Counted from the first letter of the stretch, positions 27,431 through 35,987 are shown. The stretch is DNA of 64,000 nucleotides from Winogradskyella marincola (GCF_029624125.1 NZ_JARSBN010000001.1:62001-126000), one strand, 5' to 3'. Translations and numbers: made by a program. The notes: generated by a model from the letters alone, not told the origin.

Positions 27431-29908
27431 CTATCTACGCTTAAAAAGGTTTCTAACTTTCTTTATTAAAGAGTTATCCTCCTTTTCGTGATAGGCATTA
27501 CCATAAACTCCATAACCGTAGCCGTAGCCATAACCGTAACCATAGCCATAATTATGATTACTCTTATGCCTGTAAAAATTAAGAATAAAACTTATGTTTT
27601 TTAACTCACCTGTCCTATGCTTTGCATTTACTAATTGAAGCATACCCTTTTTTGTATAATCTAACCTAACCATAAAAACAGTAGCGTCCGCATATTGTGT
27701 TAATTCTAACGCATCAGTTACTAAACCTAATGGAGGTGTATCTAAAATGATAATATCGTACTGGTCTTTCAACTGAGATATCAACTCCTTTAATCTATTT
27801 CCCATTAACAATTCTGAAGGATTAGGTGGTATTGGCCCAGACGTGATAAGATCGAGGTTTTTTATATGCGTATGAGTTATTATTTCATCTAAACTACTAT
27901 CATCTATCAAATAATTCACCACTCCTTTTTCATTAGTGATATTGAAATCACCGAAAATTTTAGGCTTTCTTAAGTCTAAACCTAATAAGATTGTTTTCTT
28001 TTCTGATAGCGCATAAACAGTTGCAATATTTATAGATGTAAACGTTTTCCCTTCACCACTTACAGAAGACGTAACCATTAGTGTACTTGCTCTTGTATCT
28101 GAAGGGTTGTTCTTAAAAACAAATTGCAAACTAGAACGTATTGCTCTAAATGATTCTGCTACTGCAGATTTAGGCTTTTCATAAGCTACAAGGTTGTTTT
28201 TATATCTGTACTTACCTATTAAACCTAAAATAGGAATTTTAGACATTTTCTCTATTTCATCAGAACCATGTATTGTGCTATCTAATAAATAAATAACAAA
28301 TATTAAAAACATAGGTGTAAAAAAGCCTATCATTAAAGCTAACATGTAGTTTAGAGACTTCTTTGGTCCAATTGGTGGATTTCCAATGTCTTTTGCTTCA
28401 TCAATAACTGTAATATCAGAAACATTAGCTGCCTTAACAATCGCAGCTTCACTTCGTTTTGCCTGATAAATATTATAAGCTTCCTGACTTAAATCTAGTT
28501 TTCGCTGAATCTTTAAATACTCTTGCTGATCTTCTGGCAGACCTATAAGTTTTCCTTCTAAATTAGCAATCTTTCTCGCTATAGTACTAAGCTGTACACT
28601 TATTGTATTTCTAGTAGAGCTAATAGCCTCTATTAATACATTTTTTTCTGTATCAATTTTTCGATCCAAATCATCAAACAAAATTGATCCTTCCTTAGTA
28701 CTGTATTCCAAGTTGCGTCGTTCTACAGATAATGCTATAATGCGACTAACACTTAATAAAATATTGGACTCTGTTATCCCAGCTGAAGATGGAGCTGCTA
28801 TTTGAGTATAATCTGTTTTAGTTCTTAGATAGTTTTCTAAAGAATTTAAATAATTAAGCTTAGATTCTTCTTGCAGTTGTTCTTGTTCATAAACTCTTAA
28901 CTGATTAGAAATCTGAAGCATTTCTTCTTCTACATCAAAAACCTTATTGTTCTTACGAAAATTATTCATTTCGTCAGTTACAAGCTTCAAATCCTCATTG
29001 ACATTGCCCAAACTGCTATCTATAAATTTTATGGTATTTGTAGCATAAAGGTTTTTACGCTCTAGTTCTGTTTTACTCAAAATAGCAGCAGTTGCATTAA
29101 GATAATCAACAATTTTAGATTTGTTTTTTCCTATCATTGACAGTCTCAGCACAGAAGAAGCTTCTCCTGATGAAGGTGCTATATTGATTATGTTTTTATA
29201 ATTATCAACTATAGAGTCAAAATTTAAATATCTTACAAAGTAATCTGATTCATTATCATATGCTACGTTTGGTTTTAACGCAATAACACCATTAAAAAAC
29301 GGAAGCTCTATAGGTTTTCCATAATCAAACACCTGTTTAAATGATTCTGATTTTAGCTTAATAGATGCTTTAGTTCTAGAATCAAACTGTAGCGTTACTC
29401 CGTTTACTTTTTCAATCTCATAAGATAATTCAAAACGTTTACCATCAACATCTTTTATTTTAATGGGAACATTAATTAACTGAGGCTTAGATTTATTAGT
29501 AATAACTTCAAAAGGAGACTCTTTATAGATATCTAATAAATGGTATTTGCCTTGTCTTAGATACTCTTTATAATACTCTAAAGAGTCCACAACTAACTCG
29601 TTATGAGTTCTGGTTTTTACTTCGGTAATAATACTACTTACTTTACCTGAAACTCCTCCCCAATTAAAAGAGATACTTGTATTTGCTGTAAAAAAAGGAT
29701 TTTGATCATTCTCGATAGTAATTAAAGAATCGAGTCTGTATATATTCTGTTTTCTAACATTGATGAAATAAGCTATTATTAAAGCTACACCAACACAAAG
29801 CAAAACTAATTTCCAGAGATTAAGAGCTTTAAACAAGAAACCTTTAAAATCAAACCCTATCCTCTGAGATTCTAATGATTCAATATCTTCAAAATCTTTA
29901 TAATCCAT
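27431..29908 (-). CDS. wzc: Polysaccharide chain-length regulator fused to tyrosine autokinase (Wzc-like)
   Basis: An 825-residue protein with a Wzz-like part flanked by membrane helices (about residue 32-50 and 510-530) and a long coiled-coil region. It is followed by a cytoplasmic BY-kinase domain: Walker A SVSGEGKTFTS (about 615-625), Walker A' LLGLDLRKP (about 641-649), and Walker B IIILDTPP (719-726). The tail has nine tyrosines in a Tyr-Gly repeat (residues 787-806), the expected autophosphorylation cluster. It controls polymer length and export together with the Wza protein encoded 3 bases upstream. No cognate tyrosine phosphatase gene is visible in the window. Confidence 0.93.
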   Translation of the reverse strand: MDYKDFEDIESLESQRIGFDFKGFLFKALNLWKLVLLCVGVALIIAYFINVRKQNIYRLDSLITIENDQNPFFTANTSISFNWGGVSGKVSSIITEVKTRTHNELVVDSLEYYKEYLRQGKYHLLDIYKESPFEVITNKSKPQLINVPIKIKDVDGKRFELSYEIEKVNGVTLQFDSRTKASIKLKSESFKQVFDYGKPIELPFFNGVIALKPNVAYDNESDYFVRYLNFDSIVDNYKNIINIAPSSGEASSVLRLSMIGKNKSKIVDYLNATAAILSKTELERKNLYATNTIKFIDSSLGNVNEDLKLVTDEMNNFRKNNKVFDVEEEMLQISNQLRVYEQEQLQEESKLNYLNSLENYLRTKTDYTQIAAPSSAGITESNILLSVSRIIALSVERRNLEYSTKEGSILFDDLDRKIDTEKNVLIEAISSTRNTISVQLSTIARKIANLEGKLIGLPEDQQEYLKIQRKLDLSQEAYNIYQAKRSEAAIVKAANVSDITVIDEAKDIGNPPIGPKKSLNYMLALMIGFFTPMFLIFVIYLLDSTIHGSDEIEKMSKIPILGLIGKYRYKNNLVAYEKPKSAVAESFRAIRSSLQFVFKNNPSDTRASTLMVTSSVSGEGKTFTSINIATVYALSEKKTILLGLDLRKPKIFGDFNITNEKGVVNYLIDDSSLDEIITHTHIKNLDLITSGPIPPNPSELLMGNRLKELISQLKDQYDIIILDTPPLGLVTDALELTQYADATVFMVRLDYTKKGMLQLVNAKHRTGELKNISFILNFYRHKSNHNYGYGYGYGYGYGYGVYGNAYHEKEDNSLIKKVRNLFKRR

Positions 29909-29911
29909 ATC

Positions 29912-30712
29912 TTATAATCTAGTAAAAAGCAAAACAGTCGTTGCTGCTAATGAAACTATTGTTGCTATTGTAGTTAAACTAGACACAGCGGTTTCGCCAG
30001 TACCTGTTGACTTTTGCCTTAAAGGTTTTATATATATCATATCATTAGGCTGAATGTAGTAGTATGGAGATTTCATAACATTCACATCCGTTAAATCCAA
30101 GCTGTGAATTTTTTGTCCTTGTGGGTATTGCCTAATAATCATAACCTCTTTTCGGTTACCTGTCATTGGTATTTCACCAGCATTTGCTATAGCCTCAAAT
30201 ATATTAACCCGCTCTTTAAACAGCGTAATAGTGCCTGGATTACCTACTTCTCCAGTAGCTGTGTATCGCAATCCTGCCAGTTTAACAGTTACAAAAATAT
30301 TAGCAGTTTCTTTAAATTGCTCATCTAGCAATTTTTGCTCTATCATTTTTTCAATTTCATCTGCAGTATAGCCTAGCACATTTAGAGTACCCAGATTAGG
30401 AATTCTAATATTGCCATGAACATCCACTGTAAATCCATCAAAATAAGCACGCTCAGCACTATCTGCATTTAAATTAGCCTCACCTATCGGATTAAAAATC
30501 TGCACATTATTCTGGTCCAAAACCTTAATTCTAATATTTAATATATCATCAATTTGAATTCGATAAGGCTTCTGCACCTCAGACAAATCGTAAGGGATAG
30601 TATCATTAGTTTTACCTTCCTTGTTTTGTAAATAAACAATGTCTTTATGCGGAATACATGACGAGACAAAAATGCTGCTAAGAACAATAATCAAAAGCTT
30701 GATGCTTCTCAT
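29912..30712 (-). CDS. wza: Outer-membrane polysaccharide export lipoprotein (Wza-like)
   Basis: A 266-residue lipoprotein with signal peptide and lipobox (VLSSIFVSSCIPHKD). It has a polysaccharide-export domain (YRIQIDDILNIRIKVLDQ), SLBB-like segments (YTATGEVGNPGTITLFKERVNIFEAIANAGEI), and a C-terminal hydrophobic helix (TTIATIVSLAATTVLLFTRL). It is shorter than E. coli Wza (about 380), as is usual in Bacteroidota. It is the first gene of the operon, directly behind a strong promoter at 30.74 kb, and it is followed by wzc after 3 bases. Confidence 0.92.
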   Translation of the reverse strand: MRSIKLLIIVLSSIFVSSCIPHKDIVYLQNKEGKTNDTIPYDLSEVQKPYRIQIDDILNIRIKVLDQNNVQIFNPIGEANLNADSAERAYFDGFTVDVHGNIRIPNLGTLNVLGYTADEIEKMIEQKLLDEQFKETANIFVTVKLAGLRYTATGEVGNPGTITLFKERVNIFEAIANAGEIPMTGNRKEVMIIRQYPQGQKIHSLDLTDVNVMKSPYYYIQPNDMIYIKPLRQKSTGTGETAVSSLTTIATIVSLAATTVLLFTRL

Positions 30713-30734
30713 AGGTTTTACAGATGTTTACTGA

Positions 30735-30763
30735 CAAATATAATGTATCACTATCAATAACAA
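30735..30763 (-). promoter_or_regulatory. Bacteroidota sigma-type promoter of the polysaccharide operon
   Basis: Read on the minus strand, TTG (complement of 30761-30763, part of TTTTG) is followed by an 18-base spacer and TATATTTG (complement of 30735-30742), a full match to TAnnTTTG. It lies 23 bases upstream of the wza start codon. Both boxes match the consensus, so this is the likely main start of the 30-kb transcript. Confidence 0.7.
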
Positions 30764-30819
30764 AACTATTAGGTTTGTTTTTGGTTTATTTACGTTCTTT
30801 GCATAAAATTTTATAAAGT

Positions 30820-32682
30820 TTGAATTACCTCAACGTAGAAAATATATCAAAATCTTATGGAGAGCTGGTGCTTTTCCAAGATCTGTCATTCAGTATCCAT
30901 AAAGACCAAAAAATTGCTTTTGTCGCTAAAAACGGAAGTGGAAAAACATCTATTCTCAATATCCTTTCTGGAAAAGACACACCAGATGATGGCCAAGTTG
31001 TTGTTAGAAAAGGGCTTCGCCTCGCTTTTTTGGATCAAGAACCTGATTTAGACAGCAAACTTACTATCGAAGAAACCATATTTGCGTCCGATATTCCTAT
31101 TCTAAAAGTTATTGAAGCTTACGAAAAAGCATTAAAAAATCCTGAAGATACCGAAGCCTACCAACTAGCTTTTGAAGCTATGGATAGAAACAATGCTTGG
31201 GAATTTGAGACACAATACCAACAAATTCTATCGCAATTAAAGCTTAACGATTTAAGTACAAAAATTAGCGTTCTTTCTGGTGGTCAGCGCAAACGCTTGG
31301 CATTAGCTCAAGCCTTGTTAAGCAAGCCAGACATTCTTATTTTAGACGAGCCTACCAACCATCTCGATTTAGAAATGATAGAATGGTTAGAAGACTACTT
31401 TGCCAAAACCCAGCAAACGCTTTTTATGGTAACGCACGACCGTTACTTTTTAGAGCGTGTGTGTAACGAAATTATTGAGCTAGACCACGGCCAGCTTTAC
31501 ACCTATAAAGGCAATTATTCTTACTATCTTGAGAAAAAAGAAGCACGTATAGAAAGCGAAGCAACCGAAGTAGGAAAAGCCAAACAACTTTTTAAAAAAG
31601 AACTCGATTGGATGCGTCGCCAACCCAAAGCACGTACCACAAAGTCTAAAAGTAGAATCGACGACTTTTTTGAAATAAAAAAGAAAGCGCACCAACGTAG
31701 AAAAGACCATCAAGTACAGCTAGAAATTAACATGGAGCGCCTTGGTAGTAAAATCATTGAGTTTCATAATGTCTCTAAAGCGTTTAAAGACAAGAAAATT
31801 TTAGATGGATTTGACTACACTTTTAAAAAAGGGGAACGCATTGGTATTATTGGCAAAAACGGAACCGGAAAATCAACTTTTCTAAACTTACTAACCGGAA
31901 GCCTAAATGCCGATAATGGAAAAATAGTTATTGGAGAAACCGTAAAAATCGGTTACTACACCCAAGGTGGCATCACAGTAAAACCTGAACAAAAAGTTAT
32001 AGATGTTATCCGTCAATATGGTGATTATATTCCTTTAGCAAAAGGAAGGCAAATAAGCGCTCAACAGCTTTTAGAACGCTTTCTTTTCGATAGAAAAAAA
32101 CAATATGATTTTGTAGAAAAACTAAGTGGTGGCGAGCAAAAACGCCTATATCTATGTACGGTTTTAATACAGAATCCTAATGTTTTAATTCTAGATGAGC
32201 CAACGAATGATTTAGATATTGTAACACTCAATGTCCTTGAAAATTTCTTAATGGATTTCCCAGGTGTACTTTTAGTGGTATCGCACGACCGTTACTTTAT
32301 GGATAAAATTGTAGACCACCTTTTTGTATTTAGAGGCGAAGGTATTATTGAAGATTTCCCAGGTAATTACTCAGACTTTAGAGCTTACGACAGTAGTCAA
32401 CCAAAACAAGTAGAAAGTACGGAAAAAGCAGACAATACCGAAGCTATTAAACAAAACGAAGCTGCAAAACTATCGTACAACGAACAAAAAGAATATAAGA
32501 ATCTAGAATCTAAAATTCGCTCGTTGGAATTAGACAAAAAAGCTATGGAAGCTAAGTTTAATAATCCAGATTTATCTCAAGATGATATCAATAAACTTTC
32601 AGCAGAATTGCAAGTTATCATCGATGCTATTGAAGAAAAAGAATTGCGTTGGTTTGAATTGGCAGAACGATTGGAAGAATAA
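30820..32682 (+). CDS. ABC-F family ATP-binding cassette protein (Uup-like)
   Basis: A 620-residue protein with two ATP-binding domains and no membrane segments: Walker A AKNGSGKTSIL and GKNGTGKSTFL, signatures LSGGQRKRLALAQ and LSGGEQKRLYLC, Walker B ILILDEPTNHLD and VLILDEPTNDLD. The C-terminal part is a charged coiled coil (KEYKNLESKIRSLELDKKAMEAKF), as in Uup. ABC-F proteins act on ribosomes or, for Uup, on DNA structure and 50S assembly. The start codon is TTG, immediately before the conserved NYLNVENISKSYG. It diverges from the wza operon. Confidence 0.9.
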   Translation: MNYLNVENISKSYGELVLFQDLSFSIHKDQKIAFVAKNGSGKTSILNILSGKDTPDDGQVVVRKGLRLAFLDQEPDLDSKLTIEETIFASDIPILKVIEAYEKALKNPEDTEAYQLAFEAMDRNNAWEFETQYQQILSQLKLNDLSTKISVLSGGQRKRLALAQALLSKPDILILDEPTNHLDLEMIEWLEDYFAKTQQTLFMVTHDRYFLERVCNEIIELDHGQLYTYKGNYSYYLEKKEARIESEATEVGKAKQLFKKELDWMRRQPKARTTKSKSRIDDFFEIKKKAHQRRKDHQVQLEINMERLGSKIIEFHNVSKAFKDKKILDGFDYTFKKGERIGIIGKNGTGKSTFLNLLTGSLNADNGKIVIGETVKIGYYTQGGITVKPEQKVIDVIRQYGDYIPLAKGRQISAQQLLERFLFDRKKQYDFVEKLSGGEQKRLYLCTVLIQNPNVLILDEPTNDLDIVTLNVLENFLMDFPGVLLVVSHDRYFMDKIVDHLFVFRGEGIIEDFPGNYSDFRAYDSSQPKQVESTEKADNTEAIKQNEAAKLSYNEQKEYKNLESKIRSLELDKKAMEAKFNNPDLSQDDINKLSAELQVIIDAIEEKELRWFELAERLEE

Positions 32683-32686
32683 TGAT

Positions 32687-32752
32687 TTCTCGAAAAAAAG
32701 CAAAGACACAAAGATGTACTGTTAACTTAGCGGCTTAGCGCTTTTGCGAGAA
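32687..32752. repeat. Imperfect inverted repeat, TTCTCGCAAAG family (full element)
   Basis: The left arm begins TTCTCG at 32687 and contains GCAAAGACACAAAG. The right arm, read in reverse complement, is TTCTCGCAAAAGCGCTAAG, ending at 32752. The element fills the gap between the ABC-F gene and the next methyltransferase gene. Related half-elements are at 34888 and 35130. It may form a hairpin in the transcript. Confidence 0.6.
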
Positions 32753-32765
32753 CAGAATTAAAACA

Positions 32766-33536
32766 ATGTACCAAGTAAAACAATACATAAAATTCCTTTT
32801 TAAAGCCACCAATCAACATGGTGTGCACTCTCCATTTGTATATAATTTTGTAACTAAATGTTTATATGATAAGAAGAAGTACGACACATACAAAAAACTT
32901 CAGAATTATAGAAAAACACTAAAAAATTCAAAAGTAGAATTAGACATTACTGACCTAGGAGAAGGTTCAAAAACGTTAGGTAATAATGTTAGAAAAGTGA
33001 GTCAAATGGTTTCAGCCTCTAGCAGTTCTAAAAAAGAAGCTAAATTATTGTATCGTGTTGTTCAATATTTCAAACTAGAGTCTGTTTTAGAACTAGGCAC
33101 ATCTCTCGGAATGGGAACTTATGCTCTTGCTTTAGCCAATCACAATTCAAAAATCACAACTATTGAAGGCTGTAAAAACACTTCAAATTTTACAGAATCA
33201 CAGTTTGAAAGTTTAGATGTCAATAATGTGAACTTCAACATTGGTGCATTTGCTTCAGAAATTAAAAAATTAGACCAAACGCATTTTGACTGCATTTACT
33301 TTGATGGTCACCACAATAAAGAAGCAACCATCAAATATTTTGAAACACTTTTACCAAAAGCACATAACGATTCTATCTTCATTTTTGATGACATCTATTG
33401 GTCCAAAGAAATGACCGAAGCTTGGGAATATATCAAAGCTCACAACTCAGTTACTGTTACCATAGATTGTTTCCATTTAGGCTTTGTATTCTTTAGAAAA
33501 GAGCAAGCTAAAGAACATTTTAAAATTAGATTGTAA
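32766..33536 (+). CDS. Class I SAM-dependent O-methyltransferase-like protein
   Basis: A 256-residue protein with a SAM-binding Rossmann core: VLELGTSLGMGTYALALANHNSKITTIEGC, then FDCIYFDGHHNKEATIKYFETL and FIFDDIYWSKEMTEAW. The layout resembles O-methyltransferases of the Methyltransf_24/catechol-O-methyltransferase type. The substrate is unknown. It is not part of the polysaccharide locus; it sits among housekeeping genes. Confidence 0.8.
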   Translation: MYQVKQYIKFLFKATNQHGVHSPFVYNFVTKCLYDKKKYDTYKKLQNYRKTLKNSKVELDITDLGEGSKTLGNNVRKVSQMVSASSSSKKEAKLLYRVVQYFKLESVLELGTSLGMGTYALALANHNSKITTIEGCKNTSNFTESQFESLDVNNVNFNIGAFASEIKKLDQTHFDCIYFDGHHNKEATIKYFETLLPKAHNDSIFIFDDIYWSKEMTEAWEYIKAHNSVTVTIDCFHLGFVFFRKEQAKEHFKIRL

Positions 33537-33560
33537 CAAGCCCACAACTTTAACGTCTTA

Positions 33561-33591
33561 TTGGCAAACAGATTTTAAATTCTTTATCTTG
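33561..33591 (+). promoter_or_regulatory. Possible promoter of the MacB/LolD-type ATPase gene
   Basis: TTG at 33561-33563 is followed after 21 bases by TATCTTG (33585-33591), one base short of TAnnTTTG. It stands 33 bases upstream of the start codon at 33624. The spacing is slightly long, so the call is tentative. Confidence 0.35.
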
Positions 33592-33623
33592 CAAAGGATT
33601 TAAGCAACAAACAGAATTTTTAT

Positions 33624-34310
33624 ATGAGCGATAACGTCATTGAGATTAGAGGTATCATTAGAGATTTTAAATTAGGACAAGAAACGGTTCATGTACTCAA
33701 AGGAATAGATTTAGATATAAAACGTGGCGAATATGTTGCCATTATGGGACCTTCTGGCTCAGGTAAATCTACACTAATGAATCTTTTAGGCTGCTTAGAC
33801 ACACCTACTGCAGGCTTTTACAGTCTTAATGGAAAAGACGTTAGCCAAATGACAGATGATGAACTTGCAGATATTAGAAATACAGAAATAGGTTTCGTAT
33901 TTCAAACCTTCAATCTTCTACCTAGAACTACTGCTCTCGACAACGTTGCTTTACCTATGGTGTATGCAGGTATGTCTAAAAAAGACAGAGAAGCTCGCGC
34001 TACAGAAGTATTAACTGATGTTGGTCTTGCAGATCGTATGGACCACAAGCCAAATCAGCTTTCTGGTGGTCAACGACAACGTGTTGCTGTTGGTCGTGCT
34101 CTGGTAAACAAACCTTCTATCATCTTAGCAGATGAGCCTACAGGTAACTTAGATTCTAAAACAGGAACAGAAATCATGGCGCTTTTCGATCAAATTCATG
34201 CAGCAGGAAACACTGTTATTATGGTAACTCACGAAGAAGATATTGCCGCACATGCCAAACGCGTTATTCGTTTACGTGATGGTATTATTGAGAGCGATAC
34301 TTATAATTAG
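33624..34310 (+). CDS. ABC transporter ATP-binding protein (MacB/LolD type)
   Basis: A 228-residue ATPase with Walker [23 protein letters not shown]-loop [18 protein letters not shown], signature [16 protein letters not shown] and Walker [13 protein letters not shown]. This matches the MacB/LolD/FtsE group that works with FtsX-like permeases on lipoproteins, peptides or cell-wall hydrolases. No permease gene is adjacent, so its partner must be encoded elsewhere. About 120 bases follow without a gene. Confidence 0.9.
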   Translation: MSDNVIEIRGIIRDFKLGQETVHVLKGIDLDIKRGEYVAIMGPSGSGKSTLMNLLGCLDTPTAGFYSLNGKDVSQMTDDELADIRNTEIGFVFQTFNLLPRTTALDNVALPMVYAGMSKKDREARATEVLTDVGLADRMDHKPNQLSGGQRQRVAVGRALVNKPSIILADEPTGNLDSKTGTEIMALFDQIHAAGNTVIMVTHEEDIAAHAKRVIRLRDGIIESDTYN

Positions 34311-34434
34311 AAAAGCCCCTTGACTTTCTATTTTGCTTGGCTATGTTATTTGCGATTCCCCAAAAGGGAAAAAATTAATGTAATTTTATTTCCCATATAA
34401 TTAGATTTTCAATCTAGTATAAATCCGCAAAAAA

Positions 34435-34839
34435 GTGGCTAATCCATTATTTATAACCATTGTTATAGTCGCTGCTATTTTGGTTTATCTTCAAAACCGA
34501 AAGAAATACCAGTCACATTTTTACGAAAACCTACCCACAAATCAACTATATGCTGAATTGGTTGGATTGATTAACTCAATTCTTGAATACCAAAACGAAA
34601 CATCAAAGTTTACCTTTTCTGGTTTTGAAGACCATTCAGATTTATTAGAAAAAATGGCGAATTTAAAAAATGAGCTAAAAGCTCATAATCCTAACGCGGT
34701 TTTTGAGTTAAAAGAATATTTTAACATCAATGGTAATTTTAAACAACTAGCAGATTTAAATAATTGGAAAATTGAATACAATAAACTGTATGAGCGCTTC
34801 TTCCTAATTTTTGAGACCTTAGAAAAAAGAGAGTTTTAA
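34435..34839 (+). CDS. Small membrane-anchored protein of unknown function
   Basis: A 134-residue protein with one N-terminal membrane helix (FITIVIVAAILVYL) followed by a soluble, helical and charged domain. It starts with GTG. I recognise no family. It is codon-wise similar to its neighbours and probably real; similar small anchored proteins are common in this phylum. Confidence 0.6.
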   Translation: MANPLFITIVIVAAILVYLQNRKKYQSHFYENLPTNQLYAELVGLINSILEYQNETSKFTFSGFEDHSDLLEKMANLKNELKAHNPNAVFELKEYFNINGNFKQLADLNNWKIEYNKLYERFFLIFETLEKREF

Positions 34840-34887
34840 AACGAGACGAAATTCGAACTAAATATGTCAAAAAACACTTCCATAAAG

Positions 34888-34917
34888 TACTTCGCGTCTT
34901 TGTGTTTTAGTGAGAAC
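34888..34917. repeat. TTCTCGCAAAG-family half-element
   Basis: The segment GCGTCTTTGTGTTTTAGTGA, followed by GAA, matches the right arm of the inverted repeat at 32687-32752. No left arm is recognisable within 70 bases upstream. Confidence 0.55.
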
Positions 34918-34968
34918 CAAAAACTTCAAACTTCAATTCTTATATTTACATTTTAGAGAAACAAATCA

Positions 34969-35079
34969 ATGCTTGTAGTTTTAATTTTAGTCGGAATCTA
35001 TTTAATCGTCAAGGCAATGGCAAAAAATAATGAACGCAAAGCTAACCGAAGTAGTAAATTCAGAAAAAGAAAATTTTAA
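34969..35079 (+). CDS. Possible 36-residue small membrane protein
   Basis: ATG at 34969 opens a 36-codon frame. The peptide has a hydrophobic helix (MLVVLILVGIYLIVKAM) followed by a strongly basic tail (ERKANRSSKFRKRKF). Helix plus positive tail is a common form for small inner-membrane proteins, and the frame ends cleanly before the next repeat. It lies between a membrane-anchored protein gene and the adenosyltransferase gene. Function unknown; it could be a chance ORF. Confidence 0.45.
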   Translation: MLVVLILVGIYLIVKAMAKNNERKANRSSKFRKRKF

Positions 35080-35129
35080 AGATTTAAAGGCTCTAAACAA
35101 AACTAGAAAAGTATAAATCCTTAAAAACC

Positions 35130-35157
35130 CTCTGCGTCTTTGCGTCTTTGCGAGAAC
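35130..35157. repeat. TTCTCGCAAAG-family half-element
   Basis: CTGCGTCTTTGCGTCTTTGC followed by GAGAAC is the most regular copy of this repeat family in the window; reading in reverse complement gives TTCTCGCAAAGACGCAAAG. No second arm is seen nearby. Confidence 0.6.
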
Positions 35158-35237
35158 ACCAACTCTAAACTTCACTCTCCGAGCTTCGTGCTTCAAACTT
35201 AATCTCTCAACTTTTTACTTTACAACTTTTTAACTCG

Positions 35238-35245
35238 TAACTTTG
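35238..35245 (+). promoter_or_regulatory. -7 box next to the adenosyltransferase start
   Basis: TAACTTTG matches TAnnTTTG exactly and ends 5 bases before the ATG at 35251. If used, the transcript would have almost no leader. No clear TTG box is present at the right distance. Confidence 0.4.
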
Positions 35246-35250
35246 TTTTT

Positions 35251-35826
35251 ATGAAAGTATACACAAAAACAGGAGATAAAGGAACCACAGCGCTTTTTGG
35301 CGGCACACGTGTTCCTAAACATCATATTCGCATAGAAAGTTACGGTACCGTTGATGAGTTAAATTCGTACATAGGACTCATAAGAGACCAGAACATTGAC
35401 CAATTGTACAAAAACACTTTAATGGAAATTCAAGATCGTTTATTTACAGTTGGAGCAATTTTAGCTACAGACCCAGAAAAAGCGACTTTAAAAAATGGTA
35501 AACAACGCTTAAATATTCCTAAAATTTCTACAGAAGATATTGAACGCTTAGAAAAGGAAATGGACCTTATGGAAGACAGTTTACCACCAATGACGCATTT
35601 TGTGCTACCTGGCGGTCATCAAACCGTGTCATTCTGTCACATTGCACGTACAGTTTGCCGTAGAGCCGAGCGTTTAGCGTCTCACCTTAATGACATAGAG
35701 CCATTTCAGCCAGAGACTTTAATGTATATAAATAGACTTTCTGACTACCTTTTTGTATTGGCACGGAAGTTGTCACATGATTTAAACGCTGAAGAAATTA
35801 AGTGGATTCCTAAAAAGGATTCTTAA
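35251..35826 (+). CDS. Cob(I)alamin adenosyltransferase (PduO type)
   Basis: A 191-residue PduO-type ATP:cob(I)alamin adenosyltransferase. The ATP-binding N-terminus is VYTKTGDKGTTALFGGTRV, followed by SYGTVDELNSYIGLIRD, and the C-terminal block is ARTVCRRAERLASHL with YINRLSDYLFVLARK. It converts reduced B12 to adenosylcobalamin, needed by methylmalonyl-CoA mutase, whose chaperone MeaB is encoded at 45.6 kb in this window. Confidence 0.93.
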   Translation: MKVYTKTGDKGTTALFGGTRVPKHHIRIESYGTVDELNSYIGLIRDQNIDQLYKNTLMEIQDRLFTVGAILATDPEKATLKNGKQRLNIPKISTEDIERLEKEMDLMEDSLPPMTHFVLPGGHQTVSFCHIARTVCRRAERLASHLNDIEPFQPETLMYINRLSDYLFVLARKLSHDLNAEEIKWIPKKDS

Positions 35827-35933
35827 TTCTTATTTTTTTTAAAACTTAGGTTACGAATATCTCATTATTTAAGCCTAAAAATTTAAAAGATCACACGTTC
35901 TTTTTATTAATGAATAATTAATTTACTTTTTTC

Positions 35934-35963
35934 TTGAATAATTCAGTTAAAAAATTATTTTTG
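35934..35963 (+). promoter_or_regulatory. Bacteroidota consensus promoter of the DUF2795 gene
   Basis: TTG at 35934-35936, a 19-base spacer, and TATTTTTG at 35956-35963 give an exact TTG-N19-TAnnTTTG. The ATG follows 25 bases after the box. This is the cleanest promoter in the window. Confidence 0.75.
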
Positions 35964-35987
35964 CAAAAAATTAAAACCACAACGCAA

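Larger units (their letters stand above)
34840..35250. other. Intergenic stretch with repeats and a short ORF
   Basis: This 411-base gap holds two half-elements of the TTCTCGCAAAG repeat family (34888-34917 and 35130-35157), a possible 36-codon membrane-peptide gene (34969-35079), and a TAACTTTG box just before the adenosyltransferase gene. No RNA gene was recognised. Confidence 0.6.

Noticed and set aside
27491..27550. Microsatellite slippage as source of the Tyr-Gly tail
   Set aside because: The hexamer units differ at synonymous positions, so recent slippage is unlikely.
30820..32682. Degenerate first Walker A (AKNGSGKT instead of GxNGxGKT) in the ABC-F protein
   Set aside because: To my knowledge Ala at this place is usual in Bacteroidota Uup-like proteins, and the catalytic GKT is intact.
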